Shown piece by piece: positions 50,810-59,860 of a DNA stretch of 64,000 nt. The notes under the pieces were generated by a model. It was not told where the DNA came from and searched no databases. It saw nothing but the letters and a program-made list of their open reading frames with translations. The position numbers and the translations under genes are program-made. Positions within the stretch are counted from its first letter, which is position 1. Every line of letters starts with the position of its first letter. Source of the stretch: Nostoc sp. ATCC 43529 (GTDB lineage: Bacteria > Cyanobacteriota > Cyanobacteriia > Cyanobacteriales > Nostocaceae); the NCBI GenBank assembly GCA_003326205.1, contig LWTK01000037.1, positions 62,001 through 126,000 on the forward strand, in the 5' to 3' direction.

Positions 50810-51715
50810 TTAAACAACAAACTTTTCTATCAGACTTGTTTCCCCTAGCACTATCTTGACACTGAATTTTTCCTCGTGTTCACAGCTAAACTCCAGTTGC
50901 ATCCAATCATCTGCGCTTTTTGCTTGCGCTTCCATGCTAGTGTTTCCTGCTGCATCAAGGACTATCAGTTGTAAAGAAGCCGGTAGATGAATAGCATCAT
51001 CACCTGGATAAACCCGCAGGCGAATGTCGAAAACTTCACTGTTTGTGGGAGTTAACTGCACTAACAACAGCACTTGTCTGCCTAAATCAATCACTTTCGC
51101 CCGACTGATGGAGTTTGTTGCAGGGCGATTGGTTGTACTAATGCTTCTGAAATTACTCGCAAACACTAAATCTGGAGATTGCCAATCGGGTTGGAAGATT
51201 CCCGTCATCCATTGACGCAAATTTACCAATAGGGAACGCTTATGTATAATCTCAAAAAGAGTATCAAAAGATTGTAGCTGTCCTATCTCCAATATTTGTG
51301 ATGATTCAGCCATCGCTGTTGTGGGGATAAATCCCAGTAATTCTACATAATCTAATTGTTGACTAAACTGAACTGCTACATAGCCAATGCGGTCTTGTAT
51401 CATGGTTGCAGGCAAGATTATGGCAACCTCACCCGGTAACACCGGACGACATTCAAGCTTACCAACACCAGGCAAAACTAAATCAGCAACATCAAAAATC
51501 GCTCTGAAACCGCGATGCCAGCTATCGCCTTGATTTAGCGCCGTTTCAATGTTTAGCCATTTGAGATAACTGTGAACGGCATAAACAGCCAGAGTATTGA
51601 GATAAACTTGTCTTCCCTTTTGGGGGTTATCTTGTTCAACGGCAAATTCCTCAGCCCAGCGGTGGGCATTTTGGGGGAGGGGAACGCTTAAAATATGCGA
51701 TCGTGTGTTAGTCAT
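50810..51715 (-). CDS. DUF1822 family protein
   Basis: A 301-residue protein of the cyanobacterial DUF1822 type: the conserved N-terminal block includes QNAHRWAEEFA, GRQVYLNTLAVYAVHSYLKW and ECRPVLPGEVAI, then YVAVQF. The C-terminal part is beta-rich and may bind a ligand or protein. It starts on the stop codon of the upstream sigma-like gene (TAATG) and precedes the CHAT gene. DUF1822 genes often sit in such trios in cyanobacteria. Function is unknown; a linker between regulator and protease is inference. Confidence 0.78.
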   Translation of the reverse strand: MTNTRSHILSVPLPQNAHRWAEEFAVEQDNPQKGRQVYLNTLAVYAVHSYLKWLNIETALNQGDSWHRGFRAIFDVADLVLPGVGKLECRPVLPGEVAIILPATMIQDRIGYVAVQFSQQLDYVELLGFIPTTAMAESSQILEIGQLQSFDTLFEIIHKRSLLVNLRQWMTGIFQPDWQSPDLVFASNFRSISTTNRPATNSISRAKVIDLGRQVLLLVQLTPTNSEVFDIRLRVYPGDDAIHLPASLQLIVLDAAGNTSMEAQAKSADDWMQLEFSCEHEEKFSVKIVLGETSLIEKFVV

Positions 51716-52404
51716 TACTCATATCCGAAATTTATACCAATTTCTCTCAACAAAGGAAGACAATTGTTCTTCCAATGAGAGTAAAGAGTTTGATTGCTTA
51801 TATTTAACTCTCTAGCAATATCAGAAATTTTATGAGGTGGATTTTCGATAAGTAAGCGCATAGCCAATAGCTGACAATGGCATTCTGGGTTTTTTCGCAG
51901 ACAACTAGCTGTTAATTTGCCTTCTTCATCTTGCTCAATGTATTCTCTGATGCGTTTTCCCAAGGACAGACGCTGATTTTCTTGGATTTGGGCAATTTTG
52001 ATATCCAACAAATCTAAGGTGATAGTTGGTGATTGAGGGTCTGGCAGGATATTTAGCAGGCTTGTTTCGTCGCCCTCATCGTTACGGGTGAGTCTGTCTA
52101 AACTGATAATATAATTACTGTCTGGTATGTATAAATCTTTAATCCGCCACTTGAGATAGCCATTAATCCAGATTACTAGGCTTTGTTGCAGCGAAGGCCA
52201 TCGCGCTTCAAATGCACAAATCTTCCGACTCACCCACTCCCAAGTTAGATTTAAAGCTTCTAAATAGTCTTGATGCCCTGACTTATAAATTCCAGGCAGC
52301 TGTTGAATAACTGTAAGCAGTCTATTTAATGCTTTCTGCCTTTCTAAACTGCCGTCTGGGTAGCAGCATACCTCATCAATCATTTTTTTAAGTTGTTCAT
52401 CCAC
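51715..52404 (-). CDS. Sigma-70-like regulator of the CHAT operon
   Basis: A 229-residue protein begun at the GTG at 52404, with GGGAGA as ribosome binding site; a Met seven codons later is the alternative. Region 2-like helices (YLEALNLTWEWVSRKICAFE, WINGYLKWRIKDL) and a C-terminal helix-turn-helix (ISDIARELNISNQTLYSHWK) suggest a shortened sigma factor or anti-regulator. Translation of DUF1822 is coupled to its stop. Its target promoters are unknown; it probably controls its own operon. Confidence 0.7.
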   Translation of the reverse strand: MDEQLKKMIDEVCCYPDGSLERQKALNRLLTVIQQLPGIYKSGHQDYLEALNLTWEWVSRKICAFEARWPSLQQSLVIWINGYLKWRIKDLYIPDSNYIISLDRLTRNDEGDETSLLNILPDPQSPTITLDLLDIKIAQIQENQRLSLGKRIREYIEQDEEGKLTASCLRKNPECHCQLLAMRLLIENPPHKISDIARELNISNQTLYSHWKNNCLPLLREIGINFGYE

Positions 52405-52926
52405 AAAGATTTTTCTCCCAAGCTGCGATGGGGCTATAAATTACTTACCCGAAAGACAAAAAAGCTTTTGCAGCTTGAGTTTACCTGATTTTCTATTCAC
52501 TTATTGCTTATAGATCTTATAAATATCAATAAGTTTTTATTACGTTGCTAGAGAAAAATCCATAATCCCACAGCACAAGTTAAACACAACCCAAAAATCG
52601 GCATTGCTGATTGAAAACTCACGCAAAGTCGCAATCGCTCTTAGCGATCTCGAAGAGTAGGCGCAAAGGTATAAAGAAAAAGAAAGGTAATTTTGGCATT
52701 TCATATTCTGATTCAGCAACGCTCAAAAATCTTTTAGCTCAAGGATTGCCTCAATTTTTTCATCAACAACAAGATTCCCGGCTTCTATCAAAAGCCAGAA
52801 ATCCCAGCCTCTAGAGAAAATCATTTCATAAAAATAAAAATACTGCCTGTAAGTCTAATAAGAGTGGCAACAACGAAACTTGCTGTATCTGAATCAAAAC
52901 CACTCCCAGTGAGATAGGTGTGCTAT
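52405..52926. other. Gene-free spacer between divergent sigma-like and PspA-like genes
   Basis: About 520 bases with short, low-quality frames only. A plus-strand frame at 52611-52814 is rich in Lys/Gln and looks like repeat-derived DNA. Promoters of both divergent units should be here. Confidence 0.5.
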
Positions 52927-53640
52927 ATGAAAAAATTTATGTACTGGTTAATGGGTGAAAAAGCGGGACGAACCATAGTCGGTACTTGGAATTGGCTATG
53001 GGGAATGCCAATAGAATCTGGTGGTAAAGTTGCTGTGGCGGTAGCTGAAGAATCACTTCAATCAATGCAGGAATCGGTGCAGAAGCTGGCTGAAGCTGTT
53101 GCTATTCAAGAAGGTTCGTACAAAACAGCTAAAAACAAATACGAGACAAAAATCAAAGAATTACGAACTTTGGAGCAGCAAGCTAATATTGCTCAGGGCA
53201 GTGGTAATCAAGAAGCGGCGCGGATAGCCATGACTAAAGCAATTCAGACAGAGCAAATTTTGTCCAAATTGGAAGAGATGGTAAACCAAGCCCAAACATC
53301 TGTAAATGCTTCCAAAGATAAGTTAAATCGAGAGCGCATGAAGCTAGAAACCTATAAATCTGATATGCAACATATGAAAGATATGTCAGAGGTAAACGAA
53401 GCACTAGCGACGATCGCCAAAGTGAATAATGAATTTGATATTGGTTCGGCGAAAAGTGACTTTGAAAAAGCTAAAAGTGCGGTGGAACGGCGGAATATCA
53501 AAACAGGTGCTTTAGCTGAAATATCTGAAAACCCAGCTGAAAAACTCCAGGCTGAAATCGAACGCATGACTTTAGATGATGAAGTTTCTCGTCGTTTGCA
53601 GATGTTATCTGAATCAAGTCTTGAAAAACAGGAGTCATAA
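52927..53640 (+). CDS. PspA/IM30 (Vipp1)-like membrane-associated protein
   Basis: A 237-residue coiled-coil protein from ATG 52927 (after GATAGGTG); a GTG three codons upstream also exists. The N-terminus (MKKFMYWLMGEKAGRTIVGT) is amphipathic; the rest is a long helix with LQSMQESVQKLAEAVAIQEG and AKNKYETKIKELRTLEQQAN. It resembles the PspA/Vipp1 family, which repairs or remodels membranes under stress. Only moderately similar to the thylakoid Vipp1. It is divergent from the sigma-DUF1822-CHAT operon and followed by a binding protein. Confidence 0.75.
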   Translation: MKKFMYWLMGEKAGRTIVGTWNWLWGMPIESGGKVAVAVAEESLQSMQESVQKLAEAVAIQEGSYKTAKNKYETKIKELRTLEQQANIAQGSGNQEAARIAMTKAIQTEQILSKLEEMVNQAQTSVNASKDKLNRERMKLETYKSDMQHMKDMSEVNEALATIAKVNNEFDIGSAKSDFEKAKSAVERRNIKTGALAEISENPAEKLQAEIERMTLDDEVSRRLQMLSESSLEKQES

Positions 53641-53783
53641 TTCTGAATCATCTGCTCATAAAGTGACGGAATTTTAATCAGAAAATTTTAATTTCGACCA
53701 CAACAGGCAAAGTTTTAAACCAATATTTAGAATCCAGCCGTACAGAATAATTCTGAATTCTGAATTCTTATCCAGAAAAATTT

Positions 53784-54644
53784 ATGACTCAAAAAAACGC
53801 TCCGCCTCCAATTGTTTTTATCCTGATTTTTTTCGCTTTAATCGGTAGTGGCTACTGGTACTTTTTAAAGCGGGAATCAGTACCAAGTATCAACACTGCA
53901 AGTTTCTCACCCCCAAGTTCACTACCAAGCGGTATTACCGTGAGAATAGATGGTTCTACTAGTATGGTGACAATTAACCAAAATCTCAAAAGAACTTTTG
54001 AGAGGCAGTTTCTGGGTACAAATGTTATTACTAATGCCAATGGTTCTCAAAATGGTATCGCAGATTTGCTAGCGGGTAGAACAGATATTGCGGCGATATC
54101 TCGCCCTTTGACCGCACAAGAACAAAGTCAGGGATTAGTAGCGGTAACTGTGACAACAGATGCGATCGCTATTGTAGTTGGCAAAGCAAATCCTTTCAAT
54201 GGAGGATTAACCAGCGCCCAAGCCGCAGATATTTTTCAGGGCAAAACTAATAATTGGTCAGCCGTAGGTGGTAACAATGGAACTATCCGAGTTATTAATC
54301 GGCCAGCAATTAGTGGAACCCATCAAGCTTTTAAAGAAATGGTGCTAAAAGGAGTTAGTTTTGGCACAACACCAAATATCACAACATTGCAACGTGATGC
54401 TACAACTCCGCTACTCCAAGCTTTAGGAACTGATGGTATCGGTTATGCTACTTTTGCTCAAGTTGCCAATCAACAAACAGTGCGAGTTATTCCAATTGAT
54501 GGGTTGACACCAGATGCAAGTAATTATCCTTTCCAACGGCAGCTTTATTATGTTTATAAAAATCCTCCCAATCTTGGAGTTCAAGCATTTTTAGGTTACG
54601 CAACTTCCGTCCAAGGACAGCAAGCTATGATTTTGAATAATTGA
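53784..54644 (+). CDS. PstS-like substrate-binding protein, membrane-anchored
   Basis: A 286-residue protein with an N-terminal membrane anchor (IVFILIFFALIGSGYWYF, residues about 10-27). The rest is a PBP type-2 domain: VRIDGSTSMVTINQNL, AISRPLTAQEQSQGLVAVTV, NNWSAVGGNNGTIRVINRPA, GTDGIGYATFAQV. No pst transporter genes are near. The domain is related in fold to the C-terminal half of the CHAT fusion 3 kb upstream. It may be a sensor in the same pathway. Confidence 0.82.
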   Translation: MTQKNAPPPIVFILIFFALIGSGYWYFLKRESVPSINTASFSPPSSLPSGITVRIDGSTSMVTINQNLKRTFERQFLGTNVITNANGSQNGIADLLAGRTDIAAISRPLTAQEQSQGLVAVTVTTDAIAIVVGKANPFNGGLTSAQAADIFQGKTNNWSAVGGNNGTIRVINRPAISGTHQAFKEMVLKGVSFGTTPNITTLQRDATTPLLQALGTDGIGYATFAQVANQQTVRVIPIDGLTPDASNYPFQRQLYYVYKNPPNLGVQAFLGYATSVQGQQAMILNN

Positions 54645-54786
54645 TTCATCTAAAAGATGATTAATAGTGTAGAAACGTTATAAATTGCGTTTCTACATAT
54701 TTTTTATATTGCGTAGTTTACTGCCACAGGCATCACCGATCTAAATTTAATTTCACATCTACCAATTAAATCTTTATCTTCAAAAA

Positions 54787-55680
54787 CTAGTGATAGGTAA
54801 TCTTATCTACTTCGGCTTTCGACAGCAGCGTCATCTTCCCAGCGTGCATATCTACCGAGAAAAGAGAATTAGCTTCTTCATATTCAGGATTGGCAAGTGC
54901 ATATACTTCGCCTGAGGGAGAAAAGGTCAGACTGAGCAAGTCTTTTTGCAAAAACTTTTTGTCAAAAGTCAATGGTGACAAGCTGACAATCTTTCCTGTC
55001 CCAGTAACCATAGACCTGTTATCCAGATCTAGTTGCACCAATCTTGTCACACCGTCCATGCCGAGAGTTGTTGCATAAATTTTTCCATCCGGGTCTAAAG
55101 CAAGATTGCTGAGCCGGATATTTGGTGGCAGCTGTGGCAAACCTAAATCAGAATCAGAAGTGACTTTTCCATTTTTCAGGTCAATTTCTACTAACTCAAA
55201 AGGAGGAATACCTCCAGCTAGACTGACTACAGCAATGAGTTTATCGCCTGCGATCGCTATCAGATTTTCAACAGTACAATTGCATTTTTTAAATCCTGAT
55301 ACTTTTTTAGATTTAGAAGATTTACCATCAAAAAATAGTAAATTACTATGATGACCCTTCTGTGTTGATACTGTGGTTACAAAAACTAATGTGTCATCAG
55401 ATAGAGTAGTTAAACTAGTTAATCGCTCAGTCGGTTGAGTATATACAGCTAGATTGGCAATCTCAGTTTTTGTATCAGTGTTATCTACAGTTGTAGGAAG
55501 AATTTCATTAATAGTTTTAGGTCGAATCTGATTAATAAATTCCTTTTTACCAGTTGGAAAATCTAAAGACATTAAGGAAATTGCTGGAGTAGTATTAGCT
55601 AAATCGGTAGAGCTTATTTTAATTGTGTTTTGCTTGTTATTCAGTTTTGCTCCTATCAGTGACTTTGATATTTCCACCAA
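54787..55680 (-). CDS. Predicted beta-propeller-like protein, unknown
   Basis: A 297-residue protein without signal peptide in the chosen frame. Repeats with SDDTLVFVTTVST, GDKLIAVVSL, PDGKIYATTLGMDGVTRLVQ and PSGEVYALANPEYEE suggest an NHL/SMP-30-like or WD-type propeller. No enzymatic residues are apparent. Neighbours do not explain its role. The N-terminal 50 residues look disordered. Confidence 0.6.
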   Translation of the reverse strand: MVEISKSLIGAKLNNKQNTIKISSTDLANTTPAISLMSLDFPTGKKEFINQIRPKTINEILPTTVDNTDTKTEIANLAVYTQPTERLTSLTTLSDDTLVFVTTVSTQKGHHSNLLFFDGKSSKSKKVSGFKKCNCTVENLIAIAGDKLIAVVSLAGGIPPFELVEIDLKNGKVTSDSDLGLPQLPPNIRLSNLALDPDGKIYATTLGMDGVTRLVQLDLDNRSMVTGTGKIVSLSPLTFDKKFLQKDLLSLTFSPSGEVYALANPEYEEANSLFSVDMHAGKMTLLSKAEVDKITYH

Positions 55681-55889
55681 TGTCTTACCTCCAAATTTTT
55701 GACCTCGTATTATTAGATCGTAATCTGCTATGTCAGCATATTAGTAACGTAAGAGCATAAAGTTAACACTCGTTAGAGATTGAGTGGACTTTGTACAGCT
55801 TTGCGTAAAATATTAGGTTTTGAAAGCGATCGCAACTATAAAATGTAGTTACGCTAAAATTGACCACACGATAATGCAACAGATTGATT

Positions 55890-56090
55890 ATGAAAATTAA
55901 GGCGGTTATCTGGCAAGAAGACGGTGTTTGGTGTGCTTCTGTACCAGCTTTACCAGGATGTCACACTTGGGGAGAAAACTACGAACATCTGTTAGAAATG
56001 CTTAAAGATGCAATCCAGGGTTGGCTTGAAGTTGCTAGCCAGCAAGAAGAACTTGAACCCGATAAACAGCTGATTGAACTATCCCTATGA
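55890..56090 (+). CDS. hicB: HicB-type antitoxin
   Basis: A 66-residue protein from ATG 55890 (MKIKAVIWQEDGVWCASVPA); the TTG two codons up is less likely. It has the HicB partial RNase H-like fold with LPGCHTWGENYEHLLEMLKD, and lacks a C-terminal DNA-binding domain, a short type of HicB. It precedes hicA with an ATGA overlap (4 bases). The order HicB-HicA is the reverse of many systems. Confidence 0.88.
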   Translation: MKIKAVIWQEDGVWCASVPALPGCHTWGENYEHLLEMLKDAIQGWLEVASQQEELEPDKQLIELSL

Positions 56091-56290
56091 AATCAGTTTC
56101 CGGCAAAGCTTTATGTAAAATTGTTGAACGGTATGGCTGGAATCTGAAACGGATTACTGGAAGTCACCATATTTATGCCAAGGAAGGTGTTATTCTCTCT
56201 ATTCCTGTTCATGGTAATCGCGATTTACCCATTGGAACACTCAAAGGACTGCTCAAGGATGCAGGTCTTAGCGAAGAAGATATAGATTAA
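56087..56290 (+). CDS. hicA: HicA mRNA interferase toxin
   Basis: A 67-residue protein with the dsRNA-binding-like fold of HicA: MKSVSGKALCKIVERYGWNL and catalytic His in ITGSHHIYAKEG, then IPVHGNRDLPIGTLKGLL. HicA cuts mRNA and tmRNA unless bound by HicB. The 4-base overlap with hicB secures coupled translation. Confidence 0.9.
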   Translation: MKSVSGKALCKIVERYGWNLKRITGSHHIYAKEGVILSIPVHGNRDLPIGTLKGLLKDAGLSEEDID

Positions 56291-56315
56291 CAAAGATTTA
56301 TTGGAAACTAGTTAT

Positions 56316-56342
56316 TAGCCCGAAACTTTTAGTTTCGGGCTA
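56316..56342. terminator. Perfect hairpin downstream of hicA
   Basis: 12-bp perfect inverted repeat TAGCCCGAAACT/AGTTTCGGGCTA with loop TTT (56316-56327, 56331-56342). It sits 25 bases after hicA and between convergent genes, so it could end both transcripts. Confidence 0.75.
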
Positions 56343-56388
56343 TGGTTGATTTTAGATCGATCAAAAATCCAAAATCTAAAATCTAAAA

Positions 56389-58437
56389 TTACTTACCGTT
56401 GCCGTTACCACCGTTGCCATTGCCAGCTATAACGCGTTCGGCGAGTTTTTCTGGTACTTCCTGTAAATGGTCATACACCCAGTGGAAAGAACCAACGCCT
56501 AAGGTGAGCGATCGCAACTCTACAATAAAGTTTTGCATCTCTGCTTGTGGCAAGTATGCAACTACATTATCCCAGCCTTGCCAATCGTTTTTACCCTCGT
56601 AGCCTAAAATTTGCCCGCGTCTACCACTCAATAGTTGCAACACCTTGGAAGTAAATTCGCTTGGTGTTGTCACTTCTACCCGCAAAATCGGTTCTAACAG
56701 CGTGGGTTGTGCTTGGGGTATTCCCGTTTGCATTGCTAAGCGGGCGGCTTGTTTAAAGGCTTGTTCGGAACTATCAACGGTGTGATAAGAACCGTTGGTC
56801 AAAGTTACCGCGACATCCACTACAGGGAAACCCAGAGGCCCGTGTGCGAGAAATTCCCTCACGCCCATTTCTACGCCAGGAATGTACTGTCTCGGAACCA
56901 CACCGCCGACGATGGTTTCATTAAAGTTAAATCCTTCACCGCGTGGTAGAGGCTTGATTTCGAGGAAAACATCACCAAATTGACCGTGACCGCCGCTTTG
57001 GTGTTTGTAGCGTCCGTGAACTGAAGCCACTGTTTTACGGATGGTTTCTTTGTAAGGCACCTGCGGTAAGTGGGTTGTCATTGGCAAGTTATATTTGCGG
57101 CGCAGTCTATCTAAGGCGACTTGCAGATGAATTTCGCCTTGACCCCAGAGGATAACTTCGTGGGTGTCGCCGTGTTGTTCCCAAGCCAGCGAACAGTCTT
57201 CTTCTAATAGCTTAGTAATGGCAGCGCTGAGTTTAACTTCATCGTTGCGCTTTTCGGGTGTGATGGCGAGGGCAAACACAGGTTCCAACTGTTCAGCTTT
57301 GGGTAATTGCATCGCTGCGGATTGTTCTGTGGAGATTGTATCGCCTGTCTTGACTCCTTCCAAACGGCTCAAGGCGACTATTTCACCAGCAGCAACTTCA
57401 TTAACTGATTGCTGTTGTTGTCCCATGAGACGATAAATTCCACCGGTGCGAACGCCATTGAGGACAAGACCATCGGTTAGTTTACCCCGCCAAACCCGTA
57501 CTAGGGAGAGTTTTCCACCTTGGGGAGTGTAGTAAGTTTTGAGTACCTGGGCTAGGGGAGCATTGCCTTTGATATTTTTTAGGCGGCGTTCTGCTGTGGT
57601 TTCTGGTTCGGGAGCTTCCCGTAACAAAGCATCTATGAGAGGTCTTACACCATAATCTTGTTCTGCCACGCCAAAGAAAACCGGGACTACTAAATCTGCC
57701 CCTAATTCCATTTTTAAATCTTTGAGGATTTCTTCTTGGGGTGGTTCGATATCTTCTAAAAGTTCTTCGAGTAAATGATCGTCAAAATTTGCTAAGGCTT
57801 CGAGCATTTGGGCCCGTGCTATGTGTTCTTCTTCTTTTAAATTTTCGGGGAAGGGGATGGGGTCTGCGGGTGCGCCGGGATGATATTGATATGCTTGTTC
57901 GCTCACCATGTCGATAAAGCCGGTGAGTTGTTCCCCTTGCATGATGGGATATTGATGGGCTACTAGGGGACGGCTGGAAACTGCTTTGAGGGCGTGTAAT
58001 GTTTCTAAAACATGGATGTTTGCCCGATCCATTTTGTTGACGAAAACTATGTGGGGAATTTCCCAATCGTCAAGGAATTTAAATAGAGGGGCGAGGGTGA
58101 GAACTCGGTCGCGTATCGGTTCGCAAACTACAATTGCGGCATCGACTCCTATTAAAGCATTGTATGTTTCTTGGGCAAATTCTACGCTTCCGGGACAATC
58201 AACAAAAGTGAAGCGAGTACCGTTATACTCAGTGCTAGCAGCGCTGACTTCTACACTCATGTGGCGATCGCGGGACTCAGCAGCACTATCTCCTACTGTG
58301 TTACTGTCTTTAACACTTCCTTTGCGAGAAATCGCCCCTGTCACAAATAACAAACTTTCTAGTAAAGTTGTTTTTCCACTCAAATAAGGCCCAACAATTG
58401 CAACATTCCGCGAACCCGATTTTACTTTTTCGTTCAT
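56389..58437 (-). CDS. Elongation factor G-like GTPase (EF-G paralogue)
   Basis: A 682-residue protein from the ATG at 58437 (MNEKVKSGSRNVAIVGPYLS) with a strong GGGAGGT ribosome binding site; the frame is open 12 codons further up. GTPase motifs: P-loop GPYLSGKTTL, DCPG and NKMD. Domains II-V follow (TTHLPQVPYKETIRKTVAS in domain IV). The P-loop differs from the GHIDHGKTT of canonical EF-G, fitting the second EF-G type (EF-G2/FusB-like group). The C-terminus is glycine- and asparagine-rich (GNGNGGNGNGK). It may work in ribosome recycling or a special translation step. Confidence 0.88.
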   Translation of the reverse strand: MNEKVKSGSRNVAIVGPYLSGKTTLLESLLFVTGAISRKGSVKDSNTVGDSAAESRDRHMSVEVSAASTEYNGTRFTFVDCPGSVEFAQETYNALIGVDAAIVVCEPIRDRVLTLAPLFKFLDDWEIPHIVFVNKMDRANIHVLETLHALKAVSSRPLVAHQYPIMQGEQLTGFIDMVSEQAYQYHPGAPADPIPFPENLKEEEHIARAQMLEALANFDDHLLEELLEDIEPPQEEILKDLKMELGADLVVPVFFGVAEQDYGVRPLIDALLREAPEPETTAERRLKNIKGNAPLAQVLKTYYTPQGGKLSLVRVWRGKLTDGLVLNGVRTGGIYRLMGQQQQSVNEVAAGEIVALSRLEGVKTGDTISTEQSAAMQLPKAEQLEPVFALAITPEKRNDEVKLSAAITKLLEEDCSLAWEQHGDTHEVILWGQGEIHLQVALDRLRRKYNLPMTTHLPQVPYKETIRKTVASVHGRYKHQSGGHGQFGDVFLEIKPLPRGEGFNFNETIVGGVVPRQYIPGVEMGVREFLAHGPLGFPVVDVAVTLTNGSYHTVDSSEQAFKQAARLAMQTGIPQAQPTLLEPILRVEVTTPSEFTSKVLQLLSGRRGQILGYEGKNDWQGWDNVVAYLPQAEMQNFIVELRSLTLGVGSFHWVYDHLQEVPEKLAERVIAGNGNGGNGNGK

Positions 58438-58718
58438 AAAACCTCCCTTGCGGTAATTCGTTACTAACCGCATTACGCTATCTTTATCAGGGATAAAAAA
58501 TGGTTCTCTGGAGTCAAAATTACCCCTTCTTTAATTTGTTATTATCCTACCTTTAATCCAAAGTTAAAAAAATTGTAGCCTGTTGTAAGATTTAGCTTAA
58601 GAAAAGTTAAGCAACACAAAGTTTAATACTCAATCAAAAAGTTTTGTAAAAAACTTCAGCATTAGCCAAAGTTTTTGTTAAGTAAACTAACTGGAAATTG
58701 TCGTGATTTAGAAAATCT

Positions 58719-59630
58719 ATGAAATTATTACTATATAAATATCGCATAGCAACTGTAGTAAGTTTGATAGTAGTGGGTATCATCTCCCCCTGTTCCCCTG
58801 CTTCCCCTGCTCCTCTTCCCTCAAAGCTGGCACAATCTAATAGTCAAACTGCCATAGACAAGTTAAACCAAGGCTTACAGGCAATTCAGGCGGGAAGAGT
58901 ACAAGATGCGATCGCTGCTTTTAAACAAGCAACTCAATTAGATCCGACATTGGCAGCAGCCCACTATAACTTAGGGCTAGCATTACGACAAACAGGACAA
59001 TTACAACCCTCTGCGGATGCATTTTATCGAGCAACGCAAGCCGATCCTAAATTTGCTCCAGCATTTGCTAATTTAGGCGGTACCTTATTAGAAGGCAAGA
59101 ATTTCGAGTTAGCTAATGATTACTTGCTACGTGCCCTAGAACTCGATCCCAAACTAGGATTTGCTCATTATAACTTGGGCTTGCTGCGACAACAGCAACG
59201 AGATTGCGATCGGGCGATCGCATCTTTTAAAAAAGCCATAGAATATAGCAAAAACGCGCCAGAACCTCATTATCATATTGGGATGTGTTATCTACAGCAA
59301 AATCAAAGCGATCGAGCTAGAGAAGCCTTTAATCAAGCAATCAAAATTAATCCCAAATATCCAGAAGCTTATTATAATATTGGTTCAATTTTGTTTAACC
59401 AACGCAAATTCCAAGAAGCGTTAGAGGCTTTTAGAAAATCAGCCGAAGCTAACTCCAACTATCCCAATGCTTATTATGGTGCTGGGTTAGTTTTTATGCA
59501 GTTACAAAAATATAGTGATGCAGTACAAGTATTGCAATTTGCCAGAGATTTATACAATGCTCAGGGTAATCCTCAATGGGCAAAAAATACCGAACAATTG
59601 TTGCAACAAGCACAAAATTTAAATCGATGA
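58719..59630 (+). CDS. Secreted TPR protein
   Basis: A 303-residue protein with a signal peptide (VVSLIVVGIISPCSP...) and about seven TPR units from residue 50 to 290 (AAHYNLGLALRQTGQLQPSA; PEAYYNIGSILFNQRKFQEA). Within the signal-peptide region, SPCSPASPAPLPS is encoded by a pyrimidine-rich tract resembling the CCCCTGCTTCCCCTGC repeat found at about 5870-5915. Role: protein-binding scaffold in the periplasm. Confidence 0.82.
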   Translation: MKLLLYKYRIATVVSLIVVGIISPCSPASPAPLPSKLAQSNSQTAIDKLNQGLQAIQAGRVQDAIAAFKQATQLDPTLAAAHYNLGLALRQTGQLQPSADAFYRATQADPKFAPAFANLGGTLLEGKNFELANDYLLRALELDPKLGFAHYNLGLLRQQQRDCDRAIASFKKAIEYSKNAPEPHYHIGMCYLQQNQSDRAREAFNQAIKINPKYPEAYYNIGSILFNQRKFQEALEAFRKSAEANSNYPNAYYGAGLVFMQLQKYSDAVQVLQFARDLYNAQGNPQWAKNTEQLLQQAQNLNR

Positions 59631-59631
59631 A

Positions 59632-59715
59632 TAGTCATTAGTCATTAGTCATTAGTCATTAGTCATTAGTCATTAGTCATTAGTCATTAGTCATTAGTCA
59701 TTAGTCATTGGTCAT
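59632..59715 (+). repeat. TAGTCAT heptamer tandem array
   Basis: Eleven perfect TAGTCAT units followed by one TGGTCAT variant, beginning one base after the TPR gene stop codon. Longest perfect tandem array in the window. Copy number is likely variable between strains. Confidence 0.95.
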
Positions 59716-59860
59716 TAGTGAATAACCAATGCCCTATTCCGAAGTTTACTGATAAATTATTAAGTTCCCTGAGGCAGAAAAGTTTAATATTGCGTAACAT
59801 AAAATTAGTGGGTTGACTCGCTGGTGTTGTCTGAAGTTGTCCTGACTGGAATGAAACGTG

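Noticed and set aside
52611-52814. 67-codon frame in the spacer before the PspA-like gene
   Set aside because: Lys/Ser/Gln-rich, starts at a non-ATG codon and includes repeat-like DNA; no support.
53784-54644. Phosphate ABC transporter component
   Set aside because: The binding-protein domain is clear, but no pstC, pstA or pstB lies near and the protein is membrane-anchored; a sensing role with the CHAT locus fits the context better.
59632-59715. Possible CRISPR array
   Set aside because: Units are seven bases in direct tandem with no spacers; it is a simple tandem repeat. The same holds for 62472-62513 and 39749-39790.
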